Positions 1 to 7,239 of a DNA stretch of 35,859 nucleotides are shown here, one piece after another. Under the pieces are notes generated by a model that was not told the DNA's origin, made no database searches, and saw only the letters and a program-made list of their open reading frames with translations. The stretch is taken from assembly GCF_001908205.1 (NCBI RefSeq), contig NZ_LGHL01000027.1, forward strand, positions 1 to 35,859, given 5' to 3'. Each line of letters starts with the position of its first letter. Position 1 is the stretch's first letter. A program made the position numbers and the translations under genes. This stretch comes from Bradyrhizobium sp. NAS80.1. GTDB lineage: Bacteria > Pseudomonadota > Alphaproteobacteria > Rhizobiales > Xanthobacteraceae.

Positions 1-1
1 C

Positions 2-781
2 GAACATCACGACCCGATCTTCGAGCGGCTCACCCGCTGGACACGAGTGATATTGGTCGATCCGCCCGGCTTCGGCTTTTCGACACCTAAGCCCGGCTTT
101 GATTTTTCGCTTCGCGCATTCACCGACGCCTATACCCGGTTGATGCGGGAGCTTGGCGCCGGACCTTACGTGCCCTGCCCCACCTGTACGAATGTCTACC
201 CATGCGCGTTGATCGCGGCCGAACATCCCGATCTGATCAGCCATGCAATTCTGATGCAGGCACTCGATTGGGATAAAGAGCGAATCTGGACAAGCAAGAT
301 CGTCGACCCCAATGGCGATCTTGCGAGGCCCTACACCGGTCAGGAGCTGATCTATCGTACCCGCGGGAGTGCCGCCGCGAACTGGTATCCGAACGCAGTC
401 GGTGATTCGAGGCACCACGAATCATTCCTTCGCCAGGCCTGCACATGCTTCGACCACGGCGGCAACTTCTGTCTCGCATCGTTGATTCAAGCCTGGTTCG
501 GGCCAGAGGCTGCTACACCCGTATTCCCGCCATTTCACCAACCGACACTCACGATCTGGGGCATGAACGACCGCTCCCATCGTAGGAGCGACAAACGCTC
601 GCTGCTTGCTATTGCCCCCCACGCACGCCTGATCGAACGTGAGGGCATCGGACATTTCCCGGAAATCGAGGATCCGGTCTGGTTCGAGGGGATACTAAGG
701 GAATTTTTGACAGGGATTGATGCCGGGAGCGGGCGCAATCTTAAACCAAGCATCCCACAGCCTCTGATGCGAGACCATTGA
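2..781 (+). CDS. alpha/beta hydrolase, 5' end outside the window, atypical nucleophile elbow
   Basis: The frame is open to the left edge, so the N-terminus is missing; a GTG at 47 is only an internal Val codon. The segment VILVDPPGFGFS is the strand and turn that precede the nucleophile region in alpha/beta hydrolases. Near the C-terminus, LTIWGMND supplies the acid and GIGHFPEIEDP the catalytic His. The nucleophile elbow, normally G-x-S-x-G, reads P-T-C-T-N: aligning backward from AAEHPD puts Cys at the Ser position and removes both glycines. It may use Cys, as dienelactone hydrolase does, or be inactive. The stop TGA shares a base with the ATG of the next gene, which suggests translational coupling. 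The fold is fairly certain; the substrate is unknown. Confidence 0.7.
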   Translation, partial: EHHDPIFERLTRWTRVILVDPPGFGFSTPKPGFDFSLRAFTDAYTRLMRELGAGPYVPCPTCTNVYPCALIAAEHPDLISHAILMQALDWDKERIWTSKIVDPNGDLARPYTGQELIYRTRGSAAANWYPNAVGDSRHHESFLRQACTCFDHGGNFCLASLIQAWFGPEAATPVFPPFHQPTLTIWGMNDRSHRRSDKRSLLAIAPHARLIEREGIGHFPEIEDPVWFEGILREFLTGIDAGSGRNLKPSIPQPLMRDH

Positions 782-1236
782 TGTCGTCCGAACTCACCTT
801 ACGAGACTTCGGCCCGAATGATCGGCGTCGATGCGCTCTAATCCTCGCCGAGGCGGGCCAGCAGGTATTCTTCTGGGCAGAGTGGCCGTCCTTCGACGAC
901 GACAAGTTTAATCAGGTTACCGCCGAAGAGACTATTTACGTCGCTGAAGAGGCAGGCATTGTAGTTGGCTTCGTTACTGTCTATGAGCCAGATGACTTTT
1001 TACACCACCTGTATATCCACCCAACTGCTTCCCGCCGGGGCATCGGAACTGCACTACTGAATTTAGCTCTACACCGGCATGGAGGCTATCTGAAATTGAA
1101 ATGCCAAGCGCGCAACACATCAGCCAGAGCGTTCTATCGCCGTGCGGGATGGATTGAGGATCTCGACATTGGCGGGACCGACGAATTAGGAGGCTGGTTA
1201 TTTATCCGCAGCCCTGCTGCAGGCCCAACCATGTAG
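781..1236 (+). CDS. GNAT-family N-acetyltransferase
   Basis: The 151-residue protein has the GNAT layout: an N-terminal segment LTLRDFGPND, a central beta strand (GIVVGFVTVYEPDDFLHHLYIHP), and the acetyl-CoA pyrophosphate loop ASRRGIGTALL, which matches the R/Q-x-x-G-x-G/A motif. The C-terminal ARNTSARAFYRRAGW is the usual motif B region. The ATG at 781 is preferred over a TTG at 778 because it gives a TGATG overlap with the stop of the preceding hydrolase. The family transfers acetyl from acetyl-CoA to an amine. The acceptor cannot be deduced here. The gene ends 17 bp before the inverted repeat of a miniature transposon. Confidence 0.8.
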   Translation: MSSELTLRDFGPNDRRRCALILAEAGQQVFFWAEWPSFDDDKFNQVTAEETIYVAEEAGIVVGFVTVYEPDDFLHHLYIHPTASRRGIGTALLNLALHRHGGYLKLKCQARNTSARAFYRRAGWIEDLDIGGTDELGGWLFIRSPAAGPTM

Positions 1237-1253
1237 AGGATCCGACCGAGTAC

Positions 1254-1283
1254 GGGTAACCTGAAGATACGTGTAAAAACCGG
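1254..1283 (+). repeat. left terminal inverted repeat of the Tn3-derived element
   Basis: This repeat matches the reverse complement of 1684-1713 at 29 of 30 positions; the mismatch is C against T at repeat position 17. It starts with GGG, as Tn3-family ends usually do. The transposase remnant is read toward this end. Confidence 0.9.
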
Positions 1284-1683
1284 ACAAGGGCAGTTCGAAC
1301 GGCAGGGGCTTCGGAACGAGCGGGTCCGGCAAATCCTCCATTTCGAGGCCCTATTTTCCGAAGCGTCGAGTATTTTTGCGCATATAGGGGCTGGTCGAGG
1401 CGACGAGTTCGGCCGTGACGGGGTGACCGTCGGTGACATGGCTGAGAGCACCTCGGTCAGATCGGCGACATTGGAGAGCACGATCGTGTTGGCAACGAGG
1501 GTGGCGTATTCGAGCTGCTTCTCCTGCTCAACAGGGTCGCCGCTCTTGATGACCGGGCCGCCGAAGGTGATCCAATCGAGGAAATCGTTGAAGGACTAGA
1601 TCTTGGTTGTCTCGGAACGGATGGTCCGACGGATCTGCGAATCGGAGATGTAGCGCAGCTCGCCGGCCTCCTCACTCTTGTGA
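1284..1683 (-). pseudogene. Tn3-family transposase (tnpA), C-terminal fragment, degraded
   Basis: Read on the minus strand, the sequence gives the C-terminal end of a Tn3 transposase: LRYISDSQIRRTIRSETTK, an in-frame TAG, then SFNDFLDWITFGGPVIKS and VANTIVLSNVADLTEVLSAM. A frameshift follows, then TDGHPVTAELVASTSPYM, a second TAG where Tyr is usual (FGK-stop-GLEMEDLPDP), and a final PKPLPFELPL running into the inverted repeat. Two stops and one frameshift make it non-functional, and more than 80 percent of a usual transposase of about 980 residues is absent. Confidence 0.85.
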
Positions 1684-1713
1684 CCGGTTTTTACACATAT
1701 CTTCAGGTTACCC
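1684..1713 (-). repeat. right terminal inverted repeat of the Tn3-derived element
   Basis: This is the mirror of 1254-1283 with one mismatch. An additional C/G pair (1253 and 1714) extends the repeat by one base outward. Confidence 0.9.
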
Positions 1714-1866
1714 GACTATCACTCTCGCAATCTTGAGCAGCAGGCCATGCCGGCCTGACTCAAGCCAACCAGCCTCCTCGAAACCCGGGGCGGTTCAGTC
1801 CGTGAACTGGGGTCAACATCAACTTCGGACAGGCAAACGACGGACAACACGGACTCGCAAAAGATC

Positions 1867-2844
1867 TCACGGCCAAACAGGTACGCCGTCCAGCCCTGCG
1901 GTTTCTGGCAGGCCGCAGATCAGGTTCGCATTCTGCACCGCCTGACCGGCCGCTCCCTTGCCGAGATTGTCGACCACGCCCATCGCGATCACCAAGCTGC
2001 GCTCTGGATCGGCCGCATAACTGACGAACGCGATGTTCGAGCCGGTAGCCCATTTGGTCTGCGGCGGCTTGTCGGTCACGCGGATGAACGCCCGCCCGGC
2101 GTAGAAGCGACGGGCCGCGTCCAAGCACTGGCTCGTGGTGGCACGGCCGCGGCAGTACATGGTGACGAGAACGCCGCGGGTCATCGGCACCAAGTGTGGC
2201 GTGAACACCAACCCGGCCGCGCTGCCGCCACTCAGCCGCTCGATCGTCTTGGCGATCTCGGGCATGTGGACGTGCTTGAGCAGACCGTAGGGCACCAAGT
2301 TCTCGTTGCTCTCGGCGTAGCCGAACTTGCTGTCGGCGCCGCCCCGACCGGCACCGGAGATGCCAGTCTTGGCGTCGATCACGATGTTGCCAGGCTCGAT
2401 CAGCTTGTTGACCAGCAACGGCGCCAGCGCGTTCAGCGTCGCCGCCGGGAAGCAGCCGGGGTTGGCGACGCGGGTCTGACCCTCGATCTGGGCTGGCCAG
2501 ACGTCGGCCAGGCCGTACGCCCAACCCTCGACGTAGCGGTGGTCGCCGCCGATGTCGACGATCTTCACGTCCTTGGGGACGCGCGCCAGCGCCTCGGCCG
2601 AGGCGCCCGTGGGCAGCGTTGCGAACAGCACGTCGAGCTTCGGCAGGGTCACAGGGTCCCACTTCTCGATCACCAGCTCTGCCAGCTTGGCCGGCACGCC
2701 AGGGAAGCGGTCCACCAGCCGGCTGCCGGCGCTGCCCTCGCCTGCGGCGTAGACTAGCTCGAAAGACGGGTGGCTCGCGACCAGGCGCATCGCCTCGCCG
2801 CCGCCAAAACCGCTGATCCCGACAATGCCGACGCGAATGCTCAT
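1867..2844 (-). CDS. argC: N-acetyl-gamma-glutamyl-phosphate reductase
   Basis: ArgC reduces N-acetylglutamyl 5-phosphate to the semialdehyde with NADPH in arginine biosynthesis, in the cytosol. The 325-residue product has an N-terminal Rossmann glycine motif (VGIVGISGFGGGE, residues 5-17) and the active-site loop ANPGCFPAA with nucleophile Cys131. It also has the conserved PHLVPMTRGVLVT segment that carries the second catalytic residue. The length is normal for bacterial ArgC. The start at 2844 gives the expected MSIRVGIVG N-terminus; its ribosome-binding site is weak. No other arginine gene is adjacent, and mobile elements flank it on both sides (Tn3-derived at 1254-1713, IS630 at 3101-4305). 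It may therefore be a second, acquired copy; that is inference. Confidence 0.9.
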   Translation of the reverse strand: MSIRVGIVGISGFGGGEAMRLVASHPSFELVYAAGEGSAGSRLVDRFPGVPAKLAELVIEKWDPVTLPKLDVLFATLPTGASAEALARVPKDVKIVDIGGDHRYVEGWAYGLADVWPAQIEGQTRVANPGCFPAATLNALAPLLVNKLIEPGNIVIDAKTGISGAGRGGADSKFGYAESNENLVPYGLLKHVHMPEIAKTIERLSGGSAAGLVFTPHLVPMTRGVLVTMYCRGRATTSQCLDAARRFYAGRAFIRVTDKPPQTKWATGSNIAFVSYAADPERSLVIAMGVVDNLGKGAAGQAVQNANLICGLPETAGLDGVPVWP

Positions 2845-3097
2845 GGTGGTGTCCTACTCTGGAGTGAGCGAAAAAGTTTAGCAAACTCGCGCTGCCGGCG
2901 CGGCGCGCTCAGGCCGCAAGCGGGTTCCATGAACAACAGCCAATTGCGTAGATCGTCGGGCATGTCAACCGACCCGGTCGCGATGGGGATCCCAGCGGCT
3001 GTCGAGGCGCTGCGCCAGTACTGGATGCCGATCCGCTACAAACGCGCTCGTTGATCGCTGCCGACGTGGAAGCTCATGCCGCTTACTGAAGAGGCAG

Positions 3098-4213
3098 CTA
3101 GTGTCCTGAACCAGAAATTCGCGACATTACGATGCCTCGTCTTGAGTATTGGTATCGGCAGAAGCGTTCGATGGAGGCGAGGATGTCGTCGGCGGACTTG
3201 GTCCATTTGAATGGCTTGGTGTCGGCATTGTGATCACTGATGAAGTCCATAATGTCTGCGCGCAGAGCTTGAGCGCTGCGATAGATGCCGCGCCGGATCT
3301 TTTTGTCAGTGATGAGCACGAAGAAGCGCTCGACCTGATTGAGCCAGGACGAGCTGGTGGGCGTGAGATGGACATGCCAGCGCGGCCGTTTGGCGAGCCA
3401 GTTGCGGATCAGTGGAGCCTTGTGCGTGGCGTAGTTGCCCAAGACGAGATGGACATCGAGACCGCGCGGGACGGCGGCCTCGATCTCGTCGAGGAACTTG
3501 CGGAACTCTGCGGCACGGTGGCAGGAATAGCATTTGCCAATGACCTTGCCTGTCGCAATGTCGAGCGCCGCGAAGAGCGAGGTCGTGCCGTGGCGCGTGT
3601 AGTCGTGGCTGCGCCGTGCGGGCTGACCGGGGCGCATGGGCAACATGGGCTGGCTGCGGTCGAGCGCCTGGATTTGGGACTTCTCGTCCACACACGGGAC
3701 GACGGCATGCTGGGGCGGAGAGACGTAGAGACCAACCACATCGCGCACCTTGGCCACAAAATCCGGGTCGGTCGAGAGCTTGAACGTCTCCGTTCGATGA
3801 GGCTGCAAACCGAAGGCTCGCCAGATGCGCTGCACGCTTGAGACCGACAGCCCGCTTTCCTTCGCCATACCGCGCGAGCTCCAGTGGATTGCATCCCTTG
3901 GAAGGCGTTCCAAGGTTTTCACGATGGTGGCTTCGATGCGCGCATCATCAATCGTCCGAGGGGTTCCGGACCTTGGCTCGTCGCGCAGGCCCTCCAGGCG
4001 GTCCTGTACAAAGCGCCGACGCCACTTGCCGACCGTCATCTCGACTACACCGAGCCTCGCCGCCACCTCCTTGTTCTGGCTGCCTTCCGCACAGGTCAGA
4101 ACAATCCGGGCCCGCAACGCCAGGGCTTGGGCCGTCTTGCGGCGGCCCGCCAGCGCCTTCAGTTCAGCCCGCTCCTCATCGCTCAGGATCAGGGGTGCTA
4201 GTTGCCGCGCCAT
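3098..4213 (-). CDS. IS630-family DDE transposase, second catalytic Asp replaced by Gly
   Basis: The 371-residue product has an N-terminal helix-turn-helix region (residues about 30-80, ...EVAARLGVVEMTVGKWRRRF), a second DNA-binding section (residues about 85-140), and an IS630 DDE domain. The first Asp is D176 in CVDEKSQIQALD and the Glu is E295 in LNQVERFF. The second Asp, normally in L-V-L-D-N-Y-A-T-H-K, is Gly259 (codon GGC at 3439-3437; Asp would be GAC). That Asp binds catalytic metal in DDE enzymes, so this copy is probably inactive. The start at 4213 is chosen for the upstream GGAG and the usual MARQLAPL N-terminus; the frame continues open to 4402 outside the element. Confidence 0.9.
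   Translation of the reverse strand: MARQLAPLILSDEERAELKALAGRRKTAQALALRARIVLTCAEGSQNKEVAARLGVVEMTVGKWRRRFVQDRLEGLRDEPRSGTPRTIDDARIEATIVKTLERLPRDAIHWSSRGMAKESGLSVSSVQRIWRAFGLQPHRTETFKLSTDPDFVAKVRDVVGLYVSPPQHAVVPCVDEKSQIQALDRSQPMLPMRPGQPARRSHDYTRHGTTSLFAALDIATGKVIGKCYSCHRAAEFRKFLDEIEAAVPRGLDVHLVLGNYATHKAPLIRNWLAKRPRWHVHLTPTSSSWLNQVERFFVLITDKKIRRGIYRSAQALRADIMDFISDHNADTKPFKWTKSADDILASIERFCRYQYSRRGIVMSRISGSGH
3101..3129 (+). repeat. IS630 terminal inverted repeat, argC-proximal end
   Basis: The sequence starts GTGTCCTGAACCAG and pairs with 4277-4305 with about seven mismatches in 29. The last codons of the transposase (RISGSGH) are read through it, a common IS630 arrangement. Confidence 0.75.
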
Positions 4214-4276
4214 CGAATGCTCCATCGCTATTACCACGAAAAAACATGGCACAGCGATGCGACTCTGACGCGAATC

Positions 4277-4305
4277 TAATGATGCGAACTTGTGACTCGG
4301 GACAC
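4277..4305 (-). repeat. IS630 terminal inverted repeat, transposase-start end
   Basis: Read on the minus strand it starts GTGTCCCGAGTCAC and matches the other end at roughly three quarters of positions. It is followed outside by TG rather than the expected TA. Confidence 0.75.
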
Positions 4306-4531
4306 TGGCGACTCGCATGATCGTGAATATCCATGCCGTAAACGGCATGAATGGTCCTGGCAAAGTTTCGAGTTGAATTGGACTCCGAACAAGTCTGGCC
4401 AATACTACTTGCTGTCACGCGCATTCGATCCTTGCGGGGCTATTCAGCCGCCGGCGGACGCCAGAAATTGTGTCCACGAAGTTCGAATTACTGATGGTTT
4501 CGCAGATCATCGCCGATCAAGCCTTCTGTGA
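4306..4531 (+). pseudogene. possible C-terminal scrap of a molybdopterin sulfite-oxidase-like protein
   Basis: Immediately outside the IS630 end, one plus-strand frame reads SFELNWTPNKSGQYYLLSRA followed by FDPCGAIQPP (4364-4451). This resembles the Mo-co dimerisation domain of sulfite oxidases (W-x-W-x-P-x-x-x-G-x-Y-x-L-x-x-R-A-x-D-x-x-G-x-x-Q-P). No catalytic domain is present and no start belongs to it. The IS may have landed in or next to this gene, but no matching piece was recognised beyond the other IS end. The identification rests on a short pattern and is tentative. Confidence 0.35.
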
Positions 4532-4675
4532 ACTCGCGATCATTGACCTGACAGATATTGCAGAAACCGCGGCGCCGCCAACTATATGGTCAAGCGGCCG
4601 AAGGCGCCGCCCGGCGTCTGCTTGAGTGCGCGCTCGCGAAGCTGCAAGCCAGGCAGCGCCAAGCCCTCCGAAGTG

Positions 4676-6134
4676 TCAGAGCCCCAGCTGACCGATGAGA
4701 GGTGGCCACATGTGCGACCAGGGGCGCGCCCGCTCAAAAGCTCCTGAGGCTTTGAGCACGGTTTCTTCATCGAGATGACGGCCGACAATCTGAAGCCCGA
4801 CCGGAAGGCCGTCCTTCGTGAAGCCCGCCGGAACGGTGGCGGTGGGCTGGCCGGTCAGATTGGTCGGGAATGTGAAGCACATCCACTCGGTCGAACGCAC
4901 CATCCGCCCCTCAATGATCTCAGGTCCCTGCGTGTGCACCGGAAACGCCGGCACAGCCAGCGTCGGCGTCAGCAACAAATCGTACTTCGCCATGAACCGC
5001 CACATCACATTGTAGAGCTTCTTTCGGCTGGCGGCGGCATCCGTGAAATTTTCCGCCGCCCACGGATGGGACAGCAGATCGACGAGATGAGGGGACATCT
5101 CCTTCTCGCGGCCCTTCATCATCTGCCGCATGCCGGACAGGTCGGTATCCGCCGCCATCTGCGCCCAGAAGGCGGGAAGCGGGTCGTCCCAGCCGGGGTT
5201 GGCCCGCTCCACCGTGCAGCCGAGATCGCTCTCAAACGCGGCAACAGCATCTGCCACCACGCGACGCACTTCGGGGTCGACCGCGGCATAGCCCCAGTCT
5301 TCGCTATAGGCGACGCGCAGCCCGCTGATGTCGCCCTTGGTCGCCTCGACATAGTCGTACGAGGCGGCCGGGATCGAGTGGCGGTCGCGGGGGGTCTGGA
5401 CCTGCAATAACGTTCAGCATCAGCGCGGCGTCGGCAACTGTGCGGCTCAGCGGCCCGATATGCTCCAGCGATTCCCAACTCGACAGCCCTGGGTAGCGTT
5501 CGTCCCGGCAACCGGGATAGAGCGGCACACGCCCCATCGACGGCTTGATGCCGAACAAACCGCAATGCGCCGCCGGAATCCGTACCGAGCCTCCGCCATC
5601 GCTGCCGATTGAGAACGGACCCACACCCGCCGCAACGGCTGCGCCGGCACCGGCGCTCGAGCCACCGGGCGTCAGCGCCGTATTCCACGGATTGCGCGTG
5701 GTCTCGAAAACAGGATTGTGGCCGACACCGCTATAGCCCAGCTCGGGAACGTTGGTCTTGCCGATGATCACGGCGCCCGCAGCCTTCAACCGCTCCACCA
5801 CGATATCGTCCTCGTCGGGGACGAAGTCCCGGTAGAGTTGGGAGCCCATCGCCGTCGGAATCCCCTTAGTCGCGATCAGGTCCTTGATGCCGATCGGCAC
5901 CCCAGCCAGGACGCCCGCATCTTCGCCCGCCGCGATCTTGACATCGACCGCGCGCGCCGCGGCCCGCGCCACGTCGGGCGTCGGCGTGCAGAATGCATGC
6001 AGATGCGGCTCGACGATGTCCATGCGCCGGAGGACGGCCTCCGTCACCTCGCCCGCGGACAATTCCCTGGATTTGACCTTTGCCGCAATAGTGCGCGCCT
6101 CCATGCGGCAAATCTCGTTGTCCGTGCTCGTCAT
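4676..6134 (-). pseudogene. amidase (amidase-signature family), frameshifted
   Basis: Amidase-signature enzymes hydrolyse carboxamides to acid and ammonia. Residues 1 to about 258 carry the whole Ser-cisSer-Lys triad: Lys84 (GVPIGIKDL), Ser159 (TPGGSSAG) and Ser183 (GSDGGGSVRIPA). The frame then changes at a run of six G on the plus strand (5389-5394). Removing one base restores the continuous sequence LNVIAGPDPRDRHSIPAASY and a normal C-terminus ending near 4676, about 485 residues in total. It is therefore either a true single-base insertion or a homopolymer sequencing error. The ATG at 6134 is preceded by GAGGAG at good spacing; a GTG at 6149 overlaps that site and is rejected. It is the last gene of the nitrile/amide cluster, 94 bp after the nitrilase. 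Confidence 0.8.
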
Positions 6135-6228
6135 CGAATAACTCCTCACATGATATGCGACCGCGCCTCGGTCGATGCCGGGCCCGATAGAGGGCCCCGC
6201 GGTCGGTCATCGGCATCCAGGACGTGGG

Positions 6229-7239
6229 TCAGATCGCGTCGTTCGTCTCGGCCAGTCGCGCGGCTTCCTCCTCGCGGCGAGAGGTCGTGCGGCCGGCCCG
6301 CCCATCCCGCTCTCCCGCGAGAACAACCGGAACACGGGACGTCTCGTCAACCTGCAAGCGGAACACATCCGGCCGCGCATAATGCCCCACCACATCGAAA
6401 TCGAACTTGGCGCGCGCGATTTCGCCTCGGTCGATGTCGGCGTAGAGAACTGCCGGCCCGTCGAAATTCGGCCCCGCAAGAATCTCTCCCATGGGCGAGT
6501 AGATCACGCTCCCGCCACGCATTAAGACGGTGGAAGGATCATTGCCCTGCACTGCGGCATAGTCCGGCGGGCAGTCGCCGCGGGTGAGATGCTGACAGGC
6601 GGAAAGAACGAAGCAGCGTCCTTCGAGCGCGACATGCTGCATCGTCGACTGCCAACTGTCGGGATCGACGGCCGTCGGTGCACAATAGATCTGGATTCCT
6701 TTGGCATACATGGCCATCCGCAGCAGCGGCATATAGTTTTCCCAGCAGATGACGCTCCCGATCTTCCCGATCGGCGTATCGAAGACAGGCAGCGTGGACC
6801 CATCGCCAAAACCCCAGATCAGTCGTTCCATCGCGGTCGGCATCAGCTTGCGATGCTTGCCGAGCAGCGTGCCCCGAGGGTCAAACGTCAGCACAGTGCA
6901 GTAGAGCGTGCCGCCGTCCTGCTCCACGACACCGATAACAAGATAGACCCCCGCATCGCTCGCATGCTGCCCGAGGGCCGCGGTATCCTTGCTGGGAACC
7001 TCGATCGCACCCTCGAAGTAGCGCTGGAAATCGCGGCGCCCCTCCGGGGTTCGGCTGCCAATCCTGGCGCCGAAGTCGAGGCCCTTTGGATAGGCCGAGA
7101 CGAAGGCTTCCGGAAAGACGACCAGCTTTGCCCCGCCTGCCGCAGCCTTGCGAACCAGATCTCCGACCTTCCGGATGGTCGCGGCCGGATTGAACAGCAC
7201 GGGGCAATCCTGCACCACTGCCACACGTGACACCGACAT
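6229..7239 (-). CDS. nitrilase (carbon-nitrogen hydrolase family)
   Basis: Nitrilases convert R-CN directly to the carboxylate and ammonia. The 336-residue protein shows the catalytic triad: Glu44 (VVFPEAFVSAYPKG), Lys131 (LGKHRKLMPT) and Cys165 in SVICWENYMPLLR. The CWEN-(Y/L)MPL signature is typical of true aliphatic or aryl nitrilases rather than of the amidase or ureidopropionase branches. Its ATG (7239-7237) overlaps the stop of the upstream amidase as TGATG, so the two are almost certainly cotranslated. The C-terminal 30 residues are charged and poorly conserved, as is usual. The natural nitrile is unknown. Amidase and permease neighbours point to uptake and use of nitriles or amides as a nitrogen source. 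Confidence 0.92.
   Translation of the reverse strand: MSVSRVAVVQDCPVLFNPAATIRKVGDLVRKAAAGGAKLVVFPEAFVSAYPKGLDFGARIGSRTPEGRRDFQRYFEGAIEVPSKDTAALGQHASDAGVYLVIGVVEQDGGTLYCTVLTFDPRGTLLGKHRKLMPTAMERLIWGFGDGSTLPVFDTPIGKIGSVICWENYMPLLRMAMYAKGIQIYCAPTAVDPDSWQSTMQHVALEGRCFVLSACQHLTRGDCPPDYAAVQGNDPSTVLMRGGSVIYSPMGEILAGPNFDGPAVLYADIDRGEIARAKFDFDVVGHYARPDVFRLQVDETSRVPVVLAGERDGRAGRTTSRREEEAARLAETNDAI

Larger units (their letters stand above)
1254..1713. mobile_element. Tn3-derived inverted-repeat miniature element (TIME-like), 460 bp
   Basis: Thirty-base terminal inverted repeats (GGGTAACCTGAAGATA at each outer end) differ at one position. They enclose only a decayed 3' fragment of a Tn3-family transposase gene, with no resolvase, passenger gene or complete transposase. 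This is the architecture of Tn3-derived miniature elements, which need a transposase supplied in trans. No 5-bp target duplication is visible (AGTAC on the left, GACTA on the right), so it may be old or rearranged. It sits between the acetyltransferase and argC. Confidence 0.8.
3101..4305 (-). mobile_element. IS630-family insertion sequence, about 1.2 kb
   Basis: Imperfect terminal inverted repeats begin GTGTCC at both ends; about 22 of the first 29 bases match between 3101-3129 and the reverse complement of 4277-4305. One transposase gene fills the element. The left flank has the TA dinucleotide (3099-3100) expected of IS630 insertion, but the right flank is TG, so the target duplication is not intact. 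The transposase stop codon TAG lies across the left boundary. Confidence 0.85.

Noticed and set aside
2931..3054. Short plus-strand frame MNNSQLRRSSGMSTDPVAMG... between argC and the IS630
   Set aside because: About 41 codons with no convincing ribosome-binding site and no family I recognise; it may be a gene scrap, but this cannot be supported.
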